Below, in pieces: positions 9,028 through 18,496 of a stretch of DNA of 64,000 nt (position 1 is the first letter of the stretch; each line of letters starts with the position of its first letter). The notes under the pieces were generated by a model. The model was not told the origin of the DNA and did not search any database. It saw only the letters and a program-made list of their open reading frames with translations. Position numbers and translations under genes: made by a program. Source of the stretch: Mesorhizobium sp. BR1-1-16 (lineage in GTDB: Bacteria; Pseudomonadota; Alphaproteobacteria; Rhizobiales; Kaistiaceae); assembly GCF_020165495.1 (NCBI RefSeq), contig NZ_JAIUIE010000004.1, forward strand, positions 310,001 through 374,000, in the 5' to 3' direction.

Positions 9028-9624
9028 AAATTACCCCTCATGCGGCCGCCTCACGGCAGCAGCACTATCGATCGTCGATGATGGTGCAGGACACAGGACC
9101 CTTCCAAAAGGAAGGCAATCAAATATGAAGACAAGCTACAGATTAATCAGACACAACTTCTCTATTCTCAAACACACACGCTCTTCTAATTCTACGGAAG
9201 CAACAACGCTGCTGCGAGACACATGAGAGCCCTGAGGGCGTCTGCGGCGAGAACTTGGGCCGCCGTCTCCATGAGGGGAAAATACACAGGGAGGGGTAGG
9301 GCCGCAACGGCTGAAACGGCCGAAGCGACGCCGCTGGCAGGCCCCGACGCCCCATTGCGACCGGGCCGGGCGATGACTCGTTCGGTAAGCCATTGCGAGT
9401 CAACGGATTCGGTTGGCAGGCACGGCCAAAGGCCATTCGATGCATAGCGGGCGAAAAATTTTAGCCGCTCTCCCCTTGACTCGCAGGGAATCTCCCCGCG
9501 CCAGAAGACCAATGGTCAAGCCATTGATATAGAAGCCATTTTCATGAGAAGCCGGCATGTCTGAAACGACGTCGATTCCGGTCGCAAATGCATTTTGCAG
9601 CGGGAACAGCCACTTACCCGCATA
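9028..9624. promoter_or_regulatory. Gene-free, GC-poorer region between the rhodanese-dnaA genes and rpsT
   Basis: About 600 bases with no credible gene. The part from roughly 9100 to 9200 is clearly more AT-rich than the surroundings. Between 9375 and 9578 there are six GANTC sites (9375, 9397, 9406, 9478, 9488, 9574), and the octamer AAGCCATT occurs three times (9387, 9518, 9533). A 7-bp inverted repeat TGACTCG-N15-CGAGTCA spans 9374-9402 with a GANTC in each arm. I found no match to the consensus DnaA box TTATCCACA. The region presumably holds the promoter for the rhodanese-dnaA genes; a role in replication control is only a possibility. Confidence 0.5.
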
Positions 9625-9625
9625 A

Positions 9626-9650
9626 CAAAAAGCCCGGCCAAAGCCGGGCT
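9626..9650 (-). terminator. Rho-independent terminator of rpsT
   Basis: Read on the reverse strand, an 8-bp perfect stem AGCCCGGC / GCCGGGCT with a TTTG loop (9631-9650) is followed at once by a run of Ts. It lies 28 bases after the rpsT stop codon, in the right direction to end its transcript. Confidence 0.9.
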
Positions 9651-9677
9651 CTTGCATCATCCCCAGAAAGGATTGAT

Positions 9678-9944
9678 TCAGGCAGACAGGGCCTTCACGC
9701 GGGCCGCCAGACGGCTGACCTTACGCGACGCCGTGTTCTTGTGCAGCACGCCCTTCTGGGCGGCGCGCATCAGTTCCGGCTGCGCCTTCTTGAGCGCCTC
9801 GGCAGCGGTCGCCGCATTGCCGGAGGCAATCGCTTCCTCGACCTTGCGGACCTCGGTGCGCATGCGGCTGCGGCGGTTACGGTTCACAGAGGCGCGGCGA
9901 GCGATCTTGCGCGCGGCCTTCTTGGCAGAGGGCGTATTGGCCAT
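9678..9944 (-). CDS. rpsT: 30S ribosomal protein S20
   Basis: An 88-residue, strongly basic protein that binds 16S rRNA in the small ribosomal subunit. The N-terminus [18 protein letters not shown] and the C-terminal segment [20 protein letters not shown] are diagnostic of S20. The length is standard. It is monocistronic here, with its own terminator downstream. The rpsT-dnaA neighbourhood is common in Hyphomicrobiales. Confidence 0.97.
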   Translation of the reverse strand: MANTPSAKKAARKIARRASVNRNRRSRMRTEVRKVEEAIASGNAATAAEALKKAQPELMRAAQKGVLHKNTASRKVSRLAARVKALSA

Positions 9945-10094
9945 TCAGGGCCTTCCTGGTCCATCAACGTGTTCGGGGTTTCCGCGCCGGCGGCGTCTCG
10001 CCACGGCAGCACGGAACGGCGGTCTTGACCCCGCCTCGGTTCGAGGGCGCCTTATAGTCGCGCTGGAAGACGCCGTCAATCGCCGCAGGCCGAT

Positions 10095-10868
10095 TCAGCG
10101 ATTGCGAAATTGCGGCGGGCGCTTCTCGGTGAACGCGGCCATGCCCTCGCGCGCATCCTCGGTCGCGAATAGCGAGTGGAACAGCCGCCGTTCCGTGCGG
10201 ATTCCATCGGCAAGCCCACCCTCGAAGGCGCGGTTCACGGCCTCCTTCGCAAGCCGGACCGAGGGCTGCGACAGCCCGGCGATGCGTTCCGCGACCGCCA
10301 GCGCCGTCTCCATCAGTTCGGCGGATGGCACGACGCGCGAGACGATGCCGATCCTCTCGGCCTCTGCGGCATCAATCATCCGACCCGTCAGCACCATGTC
10401 CATGGTCTTGGCCTTGCCCACCGCCCTGGCGAGACGCTGCGTGCCGCCGGCACCCGGCATCAGGCCGAGCGTGATCTCCGGCTGGCCGAACTTCGCCGTA
10501 TCGGCGGCAAGGACGATGTCGCACATCAGCGCCAGTTCGCAGCCGCCACCAAGCGCGAAGCCTGCGACAGCCGCGACGACGGGCTTTGTCATGCGCGCAA
10601 GGCGCTCCCAGGCGGCGACGAAATCATTCTCGAGCAGATCGACATAGGAAAGCGGCTGCATCTCCAGGATATCGGCACCCGCGGCGAAGGCCCTGTCCGA
10701 TCCGGTCAGCACGACCGCGCCGATTGCGGCATCCGCCTCGAAGTCGTCGAGCGCCTGGTTCAGTTCGGCGACGAGGTGCTTCGACAGCGCGTTCAAGGCC
10801 TTCGGCCGGTTGAGGCGAATGATGCCGACGGCGCCCTGTCGCTCGACGATGACGGTCTCGAAACTCAA
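10095..10868 (-). CDS. Enoyl-CoA hydratase
   Basis: A 257-residue crotonase-fold enzyme, probably hydrating trans-2-enoyl-CoA to 3-hydroxyacyl-CoA. The oxyanion-hole segment AFAAGADILEM and the block GFALGGGCELALMCDIVLAA, followed by KFGQPEITLGLMPGAGGTQR, place both catalytic glutamates. The start is a TTG at 10868, chosen because GGGAGG lies six bases upstream and the protein then begins SFETVIVERQGAVGIIRLNRP, as expected. It resembles short-chain (fadB/paaF-type) hydratases. It lies between mutM and rpsT, an arrangement I recall from other Hyphomicrobiales. Confidence 0.92.
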   Translation of the reverse strand: MSFETVIVERQGAVGIIRLNRPKALNALSKHLVAELNQALDDFEADAAIGAVVLTGSDRAFAAGADILEMQPLSYVDLLENDFVAAWERLARMTKPVVAAVAGFALGGGCELALMCDIVLAADTAKFGQPEITLGLMPGAGGTQRLARAVGKAKTMDMVLTGRMIDAAEAERIGIVSRVVPSAELMETALAVAERIAGLSQPSVRLAKEAVNRAFEGGLADGIRTERRLFHSLFATEDAREGMAAFTEKRPPQFRNR

Positions 10869-10926
10869 GCGCAGCCTCCCTGATCGGATGCAGAAGGGGT
10901 AACGGACACCGGCGGCCCCGGCAAGC

Positions 10927-11790
10927 TCAACGCTGGCAGACGAGGCAATGGAAGGTGGAGCGGCCGGATTGGACGGTGCGCAGGATCATGCCATCGCAGC
11001 CGGGCGTCGGACAGGCTTCGCCCTCGCGGTCATAGACGCGGAAGGCATGCTGGAAATAGCCGAGTTCGCCATTTGCCTGGCGATGATCGCGCAGCGACGA
11101 GCCGCCGGCTGCGATCGCCTCGCCGAGTACGGTCCGGATCGCCTCCGCCAGGCGGTCGGCCTCGACTTCCGTCACGGTCCCCGCCGGGCGCAGCGGCGAC
11201 AGGCCCGACCGGTGCAGCGCTTCCGCCACATAGATATTGCCGAGCCCAGCGATGAGCCGCTGGTCGAGCAGCGCCGCTTTCAGAGGCGTGCGGCGGTCGC
11301 GCAGCAGCGGTGCGAGCGCCGGGCCGTCGAAGGCATTGCCGACCGGCTCCAGCCCCAGCGCGGCCAGATGCGGCGAGGCGGCATCGCCGGGCCCATCGGC
11401 GAGGTCCATGAAGCCGAAACGGCGCGGATCATTGTAGATGACGGCATGGCCGTTCGAGAGATGGAACACGACATGGTCGTGCGCCGCCTGCTTGTCGCGT
11501 GGATGGTAGAAGATGCCGGGCGTCGTGCTTGCGCCGCCCTCCTCGATGCGGAACGAGCCGGACATGCCCAGATGCATGATGAGCCGCGTGCGGTCGTCGA
11601 GATCGGCGAGGAGATATTTCGCGCGCCGTCCGAGGCTTTGCACCGTCCGGCCCGCAATCCGCTCGGCGAAACGCTCGGGAAAGCGGAAGCGAAGATCGGG
11701 CCGTCGCAATTCGACGGCCTCGATGCGGGCGCCTTCGAACACCGGCTGCAGGCCGAGGCGGACGGTTTCGACTTCGGGAAGCTCGGGCAT
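10927..11790 (-). CDS. mutM: Formamidopyrimidine-DNA glycosylase
   Basis: A 287-residue base-excision enzyme that removes 8-oxoguanine and nicks the abasic site. The start at 11790 is fixed by chemistry: the protein must begin MPELPEVE, with proline 2 as the nucleophile. HLGMSGSF and the C-terminal zinc finger (CPTPGC then FHCLVCQR) are intact. The frame extends 11 codons further upstream but that part is not family sequence. It is divergent from ubiE, with 98 bases between the two starts. Confidence 0.97.
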   Translation of the reverse strand: MPELPEVETVRLGLQPVFEGARIEAVELRRPDLRFRFPERFAERIAGRTVQSLGRRAKYLLADLDDRTRLIMHLGMSGSFRIEEGGASTTPGIFYHPRDKQAAHDHVVFHLSNGHAVIYNDPRRFGFMDLADGPGDAASPHLAALGLEPVGNAFDGPALAPLLRDRRTPLKAALLDQRLIAGLGNIYVAEALHRSGLSPLRPAGTVTEVEADRLAEAIRTVLGEAIAAGGSSLRDHRQANGELGYFQHAFRVYDREGEACPTPGCDGMILRTVQSGRSTFHCLVCQR

Positions 11791-11888
11791 GGTGTCGCTC
11801 GTCCTGACTTGGGCACCCGCCACCGTGGCGCGGTGGAAGCGCTTCGGTTATCAAGGACCCTCAAGCGTCATATAAGGAGCCGCGTGCC

Positions 11889-12719
11889 ATGGCTACCCAG
11901 ACAGGAATGGCTACCCCATCAGGATCGGCTGCCCGAAGCGAGAGCGCGGGAGAAACTGTCGCCGAGCGCGCCGAGCGTCAGGCCTCGTTTGGCTTTCGCG
12001 ACGTCGCGGTCGAAGCGAAGCAGGGCATGGTCGACGCGGTGTTCCACAAGGTCGCCGCCCGCTACGACCTGATGAACGACGTCATGTCGGCCGGCATGCA
12101 TCGCATCTGGAAGGATGCCGCCGTGTCCTGGCTGGCGCCACCGCGTGGACGGCCTTTCGAGGTGGTCGACGTTGCCGGCGGCACCGGCGATATCGCGTTC
12201 CGCATTGTCGGCCGCTCGGGCGGGTCGGCCCATGTGACGGTCGCCGATATCAACGCCTCGATGCTCGATGTCGGGCGCGAGCGCGCCGAGAAGCGCCACC
12301 TCGCGGACAATGTCGACTTCACGCTCGGCAATGCCGAGGAATTGCCGTTCGAGAGCGGCCGGTTCGACGCCTATACGATCGCGTTCGGCATTCGTAACGT
12401 GCCACGGATCGAAAAGGCGCTGGCCGAGGCCTACCGAGTGCTGAAGCCTGGCGGGAGGTTCCTGTGCCTCGAATTTTCCGCCGTCGACGTGCCCGTGCTC
12501 GACAAGATCTATGACGTCTATTCCTTCAATCTCATCCCCGGCATGGGCAAGCTCGTCGCGGGCGATGCCGAGAGCTATCAGTATCTCGTCGAATCGATCC
12601 GCCGCTTCCCGCATCAGGAACGGTTCGCCGATATGATCCGCCGGGCCGGCTTCTCGCGCGTCAGCTATCGCAATCTGACCGGCGGCATAGCGGCGATCCA
12701 TTCCGCCTGGAAGACCTAA
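11889..12719 (+). CDS. ubiE: Ubiquinone/menaquinone biosynthesis C-methyltransferase UbiE
   Basis: A 276-residue SAM-dependent methyltransferase that adds the ring C-methyl group in ubiquinone synthesis. Residues from about 30 onward match the family: [20 protein letters not shown], then [19 protein letters not shown]. Motif I is [15 protein letters not shown] and the later block is [20 protein letters not shown]. The first 25-30 residues are a low-complexity extension. AAGGAG at 11874-11879 is a good ribosome-binding site for the ATG at 11889. It opens a rightward run with ubiB 13 bases downstream. Confidence 0.96.
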   Translation: MATQTGMATPSGSAARSESAGETVAERAERQASFGFRDVAVEAKQGMVDAVFHKVAARYDLMNDVMSAGMHRIWKDAAVSWLAPPRGRPFEVVDVAGGTGDIAFRIVGRSGGSAHVTVADINASMLDVGRERAEKRHLADNVDFTLGNAEELPFESGRFDAYTIAFGIRNVPRIEKALAEAYRVLKPGGRFLCLEFSAVDVPVLDKIYDVYSFNLIPGMGKLVAGDAESYQYLVESIRRFPHQERFADMIRRAGFSRVSYRNLTGGIAAIHSAWKT

Positions 12720-12732
12720 GGCCGCGACGGGA

Positions 12733-14307
12733 ATGACAATCGGCCCTGTCCAGCTCTTCCGCCTCGCGCAGGCGGGCTTCGTCCTCGCCCGCGAGGGCGC
12801 GTTCAGCATTGTCGAAATCGACGACCTTCCGCCCGGCGCAGCGCTCGGTGTGCGGCTAGGCCGACTGCTGGAGCGCCGCCGCGCCCGCAGGGAGGATCGC
12901 GGCGCCCGCATCTCGGCGGCGCTGAACCGCCTCGGGCCCTCCTATATCAAGCTCGGCCAGTTCATGGCGACCCGCGCCGATGTCGTCGGCGAGGACGTCG
13001 CTGATGCGCTTGGCAAATTGCGCGACGAGATCGCGCCATTCGGCGAGGCTGCGGCGCGGACGTCGATCGAGCACAATCTCGGGCGGCCCACCGATGCGAT
13101 CTTCGCAGCCTTCTCGCCGCCGGTCGCCGCAGCGTCGATCGCCCAGGTCCATAAGGCCGAACTGATCGAGGCCGATGGCACCCACCGGGCCGTCGCGGTC
13201 AAGGTGCTGCGGCCGGGGGTGCGCGGGCGCTTCCGCCGCGATCTCTCGACTTTCTATGCTGGCGCCGAACTCGCCACGCGGTTCGACCCGCAGATGAAGC
13301 GGCTGAAGCCGGTCGCGGTCGTCGATATCCTCGCCCGCTCCGTTTCGATGGAGATGGACCTTCGCCTCGAGGCGGCGGCGCTGTCGGAGATGGCGGAGCG
13401 GACCAGCGGCGATCCAGGCTTTCGCGTGCCCAAGGTCTATTGGGCGCAGACGGCGCGCGATGTGCTGACGCTCGAATGGATCGACGGCATCAAGCTTTCG
13501 GATCCGGCCGGCATCGCCGCGGCGGGTCACGATCCGAAAGAGGTGGCGCGCCGGCTGATGCAGGCCTTCCTGCGCCATGCGATGCGCGACGGCTTCTTCC
13601 ATGCCGACATGCATCAGGGCAATCTCTTCGTCGATGCGAGCGGCGACGTCGTGGCCGTCGATTTCGGCATCATGGGCCGGCTTGGCCTCGCCGAACGGCG
13701 CTTCCTCGCCGAAATTCTCTACGGCTTCATCCGCCGCGATTATCTCCGCATCGCGGAGGTGCATATCGAGGCCGGCTATGTGCCGCCGCGCCACGCCGCC
13801 GAGGACTTCGCGCAGGCGTTGCGCGCCATCGGCGAGCCGATCCATGGCCAGCCCGCGCGCGACATCTCGATGGCCAAGCTGCTGACGCTGCTGTTCGAGG
13901 TAACGGAACTCTTCGACATGCAGACGCGGCCCGAATTGCTGATGCTGCAGAAGACCATGGTGGTCGTCGAAGGCGTCGCCCGTTCGCTCGACCGCGATTT
14001 CGATATGTGGAGCGCCTCCGAGCCGGTCGTCCGCGACTGGATCGAGCAAAATCTCGGGCCACTCGGCCGCATCGAGCAGGCGGCGAGCGGGCTTGGCGAA
14101 TTCGGCCGCGCCGCAACGCGGCTGCCGGCGCTGCTGGAGCATGGCACGCGCGTGGCCGCCCAGCTTGACGCGGCAACGCGTGATGGCATTACGCTCGCGC
14201 CCGAGACCGTGGCGGCGATCGGCCGTGCTGAGGGGCGTGGCAATCGCTGGCTGGCGATCGGAGTCTGGGTGGTGGCGGCGCTGCTCGCCTATCTTGCGCT
14301 GCGATGA
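12733..14307 (+). CDS. ubiB: Ubiquinone biosynthesis protein UbiB (ABC1/ADCK-like kinase)
   Basis: A 524-residue membrane-associated atypical kinase/ATPase needed for ubiquinone synthesis. The KxGQ motif is in SYIKLGQFMATRADVVGED, the alanine-rich nucleotide loop is PVAAASIAQVHKAEL, the ion-pair lysine is in AVKVLRPGV, and the catalytic and metal sites are in FHADMHQGNLF and VAVDFGIMGRL. The C-terminus ends in a hydrophobic anchor (WLAIGVWVVAALLAYLAL). It is 13 bases from ubiE and 19 bases from coaBC, so these are likely one operon. Confidence 0.96.
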   Translation: MTIGPVQLFRLAQAGFVLAREGAFSIVEIDDLPPGAALGVRLGRLLERRRARREDRGARISAALNRLGPSYIKLGQFMATRADVVGEDVADALGKLRDEIAPFGEAAARTSIEHNLGRPTDAIFAAFSPPVAAASIAQVHKAELIEADGTHRAVAVKVLRPGVRGRFRRDLSTFYAGAELATRFDPQMKRLKPVAVVDILARSVSMEMDLRLEAAALSEMAERTSGDPGFRVPKVYWAQTARDVLTLEWIDGIKLSDPAGIAAAGHDPKEVARRLMQAFLRHAMRDGFFHADMHQGNLFVDASGDVVAVDFGIMGRLGLAERRFLAEILYGFIRRDYLRIAEVHIEAGYVPPRHAAEDFAQALRAIGEPIHGQPARDISMAKLLTLLFEVTELFDMQTRPELLMLQKTMVVVEGVARSLDRDFDMWSASEPVVRDWIEQNLGPLGRIEQAASGLGEFGRAATRLPALLEHGTRVAAQLDAATRDGITLAPETVAAIGRAEGRGNRWLAIGVWVVAALLAYLALR

Positions 14308-14326
14308 TCGGGAAGGGAGAAGCCGC

Positions 14327-15556
14327 ATGACCGACGCCACGCCAGGTCCGCTCGCCAGCCGCGCCATCCTTCTCGTCATCGGCGGCGGCATTGCAGCCTA
14401 CAAGGCGCTCGACCTCATCCGCCGGCTCAAGGAACGCGGCGCGGCGGTCACCGTCGTCATGACGCGCGCGGCCTGCCAGTTCGTGACGCCGCTCGCCGCT
14501 GGCGCGCTGGCCGGCGGTACCGTCTATACCGAACTCTTCGACCGCGAGGCCGAGCAGGATGTCGGCCATATCCGCCTGGCGCGCGGCGCCGATCTCGTCA
14601 TCGTCTCGCCAGCGACGGCCGATCTGATGGCGAAGATGGCAGCTGGCCTTGCCGACGACCTCGCCACCGCCGTGCTGCTCGCGACCAACGCGCCGGTCCT
14701 GATCGCGCCAGCGATGAACCCGGCGATGTGGAACCACAAGGCGACACAGCGCAACGTCGCACGCCTGATAGCAGACGGAATTGCTTTTGTCGGCCCGGCG
14801 AGCGGCGAGATGGCCGAGCGCGGCGAAGCCGGCACCGGTCGCATGAGCGAGCCGCTCGAGATCACCGCCGCCGCCGAGGCGCTGCTCGCGCCTGGCGAGA
14901 AGCCGCTCGCGGGCAAGCATGTTCTCGTGACGGCGGGGCCGACCCATGAGCCGATCGACCCGGTGCGCTACATCGCCAACCGTTCCTCGGGCAAGCAGGG
15001 CTTCGCCATCGCCGCCGCCGCCGCAAGGGCGGGCGCCCGGGTGACGCTGGTACATGGCCCCGTCGCGATCCCGCCGCCGGTCGGCGTTACCGCTGTCGGC
15101 GTCGAGACGGCGCGGGCGATGCTCGCCGCTGTGGAAGCGGCGCTGCCAGCCGATATCGCGATCTTCGCCGCGGCGGTTGCAGACTGGCGCCCGTCGGCCG
15201 AGGCAAGCGGCAAGATCAAGAAGGACGGCAGCGGCCGCGTTCCCCCGCTCACCATGACCGAAAACCCCGACATCCTCGCCACGATCGCCCATCGTCCCGC
15301 TGGGCGGCCGGGTTTCGTGGTGGGCTTCGCGGCCGAGACCGATGCGCTTCTCGACCATGCCCGCGCCAAGCTCGCGCGGAAGGGCGCCGATCTCATCGTC
15401 GCCAATGACGTCTCGCCAGAAAGCGGCGTCATGGGCGGCGCCGACAACGAAGTCGCTCTGGTGACCCATGAAGGCGTCGATCGCTGGCCGCGTCTCGGCA
15501 AGGACGAAGTGGCGCGCCGGCTCGTCGACTGGATCGCCGGGCGGATTCCACGATGA
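14327..15556 (+). CDS. coaBC: Bifunctional phosphopantothenoylcysteine decarboxylase / phosphopantothenate-cysteine ligase
   Basis: A 409-residue fusion enzyme making 4'-phosphopantetheine for coenzyme A. The N-terminal CoaC half is a flavoprotein with AILLVIGGGIAAYKALDLIR, the histidine in VGHIRLARGADL and the PAMNPAMW motif. The C-terminal CoaB half begins near VLVTAGPTHEPIDPVRYIAN. The start at 14327 has GGAAGGGAGA upstream; the frame runs 78 codons further back inside ubiB. In the substrate flap, E. coli Dfp has ACGDIGPGRM, whereas here the aligned segment is ERGEAGTGRM, so the usual cysteine is an arginine. The next gene overlaps its stop (ATGA). Confidence 0.95.
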   Translation: MTDATPGPLASRAILLVIGGGIAAYKALDLIRRLKERGAAVTVVMTRAACQFVTPLAAGALAGGTVYTELFDREAEQDVGHIRLARGADLVIVSPATADLMAKMAAGLADDLATAVLLATNAPVLIAPAMNPAMWNHKATQRNVARLIADGIAFVGPASGEMAERGEAGTGRMSEPLEITAAAEALLAPGEKPLAGKHVLVTAGPTHEPIDPVRYIANRSSGKQGFAIAAAAARAGARVTLVHGPVAIPPPVGVTAVGVETARAMLAAVEAALPADIAIFAAAVADWRPSAEASGKIKKDGSGRVPPLTMTENPDILATIAHRPAGRPGFVVGFAAETDALLDHARAKLARKGADLIVANDVSPESGVMGGADNEVALVTHEGVDRWPRLGKDEVARRLVDWIAGRIPR

Positions 15557-16581
15557 TCGTCCTGCGCGGGCTCGGCCGGCTCCTGTTCGCGCTGGTGATC
15601 CTCCTCACGGGAGGCTGGGTTGCGCTGGCCTTCTGGTTCCAGCTGCCCTTCGGCCAGCAGGCCGTCGTCATCGCCATCGTCATCTGGGCAATCTTCGTCG
15701 TCGCGATCGTGCTCAACGAAATCGTGAAGCCGACCTGGCGCTCGCGCATCGTCTATGGCCTCGCTTTCCTGGCCGTGCTCGGCTGGTGGTCGACCATTCG
15801 CCCGTCGAATGATCGTGACTGGGCCGACGCCGTCGAACACGGCGTGACCGGGACGGTCGCGGGGAACATCGCGACGCTGCAGAATGTCCGCGATTTCGAC
15901 TGGCGCTCGGAAATGGAGTTCACGCCGCGCTGGGGCACGCGGCGCTATGATCTTTCCACGCTCTCCTCGGTCGACCTGATCCTTGCCTATTGGGATGGCC
16001 CGGCGCTGGCCCATGCCATTGTCTCGTTCGGCTTCGACAATGGCGACCACATCGCCTTCTCGGCCGAAATCCGGCCAGAGGCGCAGGAGACGTTCTCGGC
16101 ACTCGGCGGCTTCTTCCGTGAATTCGAGCTTGTCCTGATCGGCGCCGACGAGCGCGATGTCGTCAAGCTCAGGACGAATGTCCGCGGCGAGGATGTCTAT
16201 CTCTATCCGCTGACGATGCCGAAACCGGCCATGCGGCAGCTCTTCCTCTCCTATATCGAACTCGGCAACGATCTCGCGGCCACGCCGCGCTTCTACAATT
16301 CGCTCACGGCCAACTGCACGACCGTCGTCTTCCGCCTCGTCCGCGCGCTCGACCCCGGCCTGCCGCTCGACTGGCGCATCCTCATCTCCGGCTATCTGCC
16401 CGGCTATCTCTTCGACCGCCAGAGTCACCCGGCCGGCATGACGCTGGACGAGTTCCGCAGCGCGGCCGCGATCAGCGAACGGGCGCGCGCAGCCGGCGCG
16501 GCGCTCGATTTCTCGACGCGCATCCGCCTGCCGACGCCGCCGGCACCGACGCCGGGCGACGGCGGGTCGCCCGCCCCTTGA
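15553..16581 (+). CDS. DUF4105 domain-containing membrane protein
   Basis: A 342-residue protein with two or three N-terminal membrane segments (within residues about 8-85), followed by a soluble part matching the DUF4105 family (PF13387). Recognisable blocks are FGFDNGDHIAFSAEIRPE, VYLYPLTMPKPAMRQLFLSY and YNSLTANCTTVVFRLVRAL, where the TANCT cysteine is a plausible active-site residue. The soluble part is probably periplasmic. Its ATG overlaps the coaBC stop codon, so it is coupled to coaBC, and dut follows 13 bases later. The family is sometimes described as papain-like, but I cannot support an activity. It ends in a proline-rich tail. Confidence 0.85.
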   Translation: MIVLRGLGRLLFALVILLTGGWVALAFWFQLPFGQQAVVIAIVIWAIFVVAIVLNEIVKPTWRSRIVYGLAFLAVLGWWSTIRPSNDRDWADAVEHGVTGTVAGNIATLQNVRDFDWRSEMEFTPRWGTRRYDLSTLSSVDLILAYWDGPALAHAIVSFGFDNGDHIAFSAEIRPEAQETFSALGGFFREFELVLIGADERDVVKLRTNVRGEDVYLYPLTMPKPAMRQLFLSYIELGNDLAATPRFYNSLTANCTTVVFRLVRALDPGLPLDWRILISGYLPGYLFDRQSHPAGMTLDEFRSAAAISERARAAGAALDFSTRIRLPTPPAPTPGDGGSPAP

Positions 16582-16594
16582 GCAAGAGACCTCA

Positions 16595-17074
16595 ATGCCA
16601 TCCGAACCCTCCATCGAGCTGAAGATCCTCGACCCGCGCCTCGCGAGCTGGGGACTGCCGGCCTATCAAAGCGCCTCGGCGGCCGCCATCGATCTGCACG
16701 CCTGCATCGACGCTCCGCTGACGCTCGTACCCGGGGCCCCGGCGGTGCTGGTGCCGGCCGGCTTTGCGATCTTCATCCGCGATCCCTTCCTCTGCGCCGT
16801 GATCCTGCCGCGCTCCGGCCTTGGCCATAAGCAGGGCCTCGTGCTCGGCAATGGCGCCGGGCTGATCGACGCCGACTATCAGGGACCGATCATGGCGAGC
16901 CTCGTGAACCGCAACCCGCCGGGGGGACCGCCCGTGGTTATCGAGCCGGGCGCCCGCATCGCGCAGATGATGTTCCTGCCCGTGGTGCGGCCACGCTTCG
17001 CCGAAGTCGAGGCCTTCACCGATGAGACAAGCCGCGGCGGCGGCGGCTTCGGCTCGACCGGCGGCGGCGGTTGA
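16595..17074 (+). CDS. dut: Deoxyuridine 5'-triphosphate nucleotidohydrolase (dUTPase)
   Basis: A 159-residue trimeric dUTPase that hydrolyses dUTP to dUMP and pyrophosphate, keeping uracil out of DNA. The motifs appear in order: motif 1 around [18 protein letters not shown], motif 2 [20 protein letters not shown] with the catalytic aspartate in DADYQGPI, and the glycine-rich motif 5 [11 protein letters not shown] at the C-terminus. The length is standard. It follows the coaBC-DUF4105 pair closely; coaBC-dut adjacency is widespread in bacteria. Confidence 0.96.
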   Translation: MPSEPSIELKILDPRLASWGLPAYQSASAAAIDLHACIDAPLTLVPGAPAVLVPAGFAIFIRDPFLCAVILPRSGLGHKQGLVLGNGAGLIDADYQGPIMASLVNRNPPGGPPVVIEPGARIAQMMFLPVVRPRFAEVEAFTDETSRGGGGFGSTGGGG

Positions 17075-17120
17075 ACTAGGCTCGCTCCAACCAACAACGC
17101 TTCGCAGCCGAGGAAAAGCC

Positions 17121-18095
17121 ATGACCGAGGAATCAACCGCCGCCCCGCGTGGCCGCGGCCGCATCTACGAATCCATCACCGACACGATCGGCGACACGCC
17201 GATCGTCCGGCTGAAGCGGATCGCCGAGGCGAAGGGCGTCAAGGCCAACCTCCTTGCCAAGCTCGAATTCTTCAATCCGATCGCCAGCGTCAAGGACCGC
17301 ATCGGCGTCGCCATGATCGACGCCCTCGAGGCGGACGGCCGCATCACGCCCGGCAAGACCGTGCTGATCGAGCCGACTTCGGGCAATACCGGCATCGCGC
17401 TCGCCTTCGTCGCCGCGGCGCGGGGCTATCGGCTCATCCTGGTCATGCCCGAGACGATGTCGGTCGAGCGCCGCAAGATGCTGAAGCTCCTCGGCGCCGA
17501 ACTCGTGCTGACCGAGGGACCGAAGGGCATGAAGGGCGCCATCGCCCGCGCCGAGGAACTCGTGGCCGAGATCGGCGACGCGATCATCCCGCAGCAGTTC
17601 CAGAACCCCGCCAATCCCGAGATCCATCGCCAGACGACCGCCGAGGAGATCTGGAACGATACGCATGGCGCCATTGACGTCTTCGTCTCGGGCGTCGGCA
17701 CCGGCGGCACGATCACTGGCGTCGGCCAGGTGCTGAAGCCGAGAAAGCCGGGACTGAGGGTCGTCGCCGTCGAACCGAAAGAAAGCCCGGTTCTCTCCGG
17801 CGGCGCGCCGGGACCGCACAAGATCCAGGGCATCGGTGCCGGCTTCGTGCCCGGCGTGCTCGACACGTCTGTTTATGACGAGGTGATCCAGGTCGAGAGC
17901 GCCGAGGCGCTCGATTATGCCCGCCTCGCCGCACGGCTCGAAGGCATCCCGGTCGGCATCTCCTCCGGCGCGGCGATCGCGGCGGCGGTTGCGATCGGAC
18001 AGCGTCCGGAAATGGCCGGCAAGAATATCGTGCTGATCATTCCCTCCTTTGCCGAACGCTATCTCTCCACGGCGCTCTTCGAGGGTCTCGACTGA
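17121..18095 (+). CDS. cysK: Cysteine synthase A (O-acetylserine sulfhydrylase)
   Basis: A 324-residue PLP enzyme joining sulfide with O-acetylserine to form cysteine. The PLP lysine is in [11 protein letters not shown], the substrate loop is TSGNTGIAL, the phosphate-binding loop is [12 protein letters not shown], and SSGAAIAA contacts the pyridine nitrogen. The start at 17121 follows GAGGAAAAGCC; the longer frame includes dut sequence. The residues before [15 protein letters not shown] are a short variable extension. It is not next to the sulfate importer at 49-53 kb, which would supply its sulfur. Confidence 0.95.
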   Translation: MTEESTAAPRGRGRIYESITDTIGDTPIVRLKRIAEAKGVKANLLAKLEFFNPIASVKDRIGVAMIDALEADGRITPGKTVLIEPTSGNTGIALAFVAAARGYRLILVMPETMSVERRKMLKLLGAELVLTEGPKGMKGAIARAEELVAEIGDAIIPQQFQNPANPEIHRQTTAEEIWNDTHGAIDVFVSGVGTGGTITGVGQVLKPRKPGLRVVAVEPKESPVLSGGAPGPHKIQGIGAGFVPGVLDTSVYDEVIQVESAEALDYARLAARLEGIPVGISSGAAIAAAVAIGQRPEMAGKNIVLIIPSFAERYLSTALFEGLD

Positions 18096-18100
18096 ACGAC

Positions 18101-18493
18101 ATGATCCGCGTCGCGCGGCTCGACCATCTGGTCCTGACGGTCGCCAGCATCGAGGCGAGCCTCGCCTTCTATGGCGGGGTCCTCGGCATGGCGGTCGTCA
18201 CCTTCGGGGAGGGACGCAAGGCGCTACGCTTCGGCGCGCAGCAGATCAACCTGCACGAGGTCGGACGCGAATTCGAGCCGAAGGCCAGCCGTCCAACGCC
18301 CGGCTCGGCCGATCTCTGCTTCATCGTGGCGACGCCTCTTTCCGACGTTGCCGCGCATCTTGAAGCGGCCGGCGTGGCGATCGAACTCGGCCCCGTGCCG
18401 CGCGAGGGTGCCGCGGGCGCGTTCGCCTCGCTCTATCTGCGCGATCCAGACGGCAATCTCGTCGAGCTTTCGGAGCCCGGACGGCCCGACTGA
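18101..18493 (+). CDS. VOC family protein (glyoxalase fold)
   Basis: A 130-residue protein of the vicinal-oxygen-chelate superfamily. It begins ARLDHLVLTVASIEASLAFY, with the metal-ligand histidine in DHLVL, and ends LYLRDPDGNLVELSEP, with the matching glutamate. It resembles the small STM3117-like VOC proteins, whose substrates are mostly unknown. It lies five bases after the cysK stop and may be cotranscribed. Assignment to glyoxalase I, fosfomycin resistance or a dioxygenase is not justified by the sequence. Confidence 0.85.
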   Translation: MIRVARLDHLVLTVASIEASLAFYGGVLGMAVVTFGEGRKALRFGAQQINLHEVGREFEPKASRPTPGSADLCFIVATPLSDVAAHLEAAGVAIELGPVPREGAAGAFASLYLRDPDGNLVELSEPGRPD

Positions 18494-18496
18494 GCG

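Noticed and set aside
9143-9512. Overlapping reverse frames in the rhodanese-rpsT gap
   Set aside because: Three frames overlap, none has a family signature, and the composition is that of non-coding DNA.
9028-9624. Firm annotation as the replication origin
   Set aside because: It is close to dnaA and AT-richer than its surroundings, but no TTATCCACA-like DnaA boxes were found, and some Alphaproteobacteria have the origin near hemE instead.
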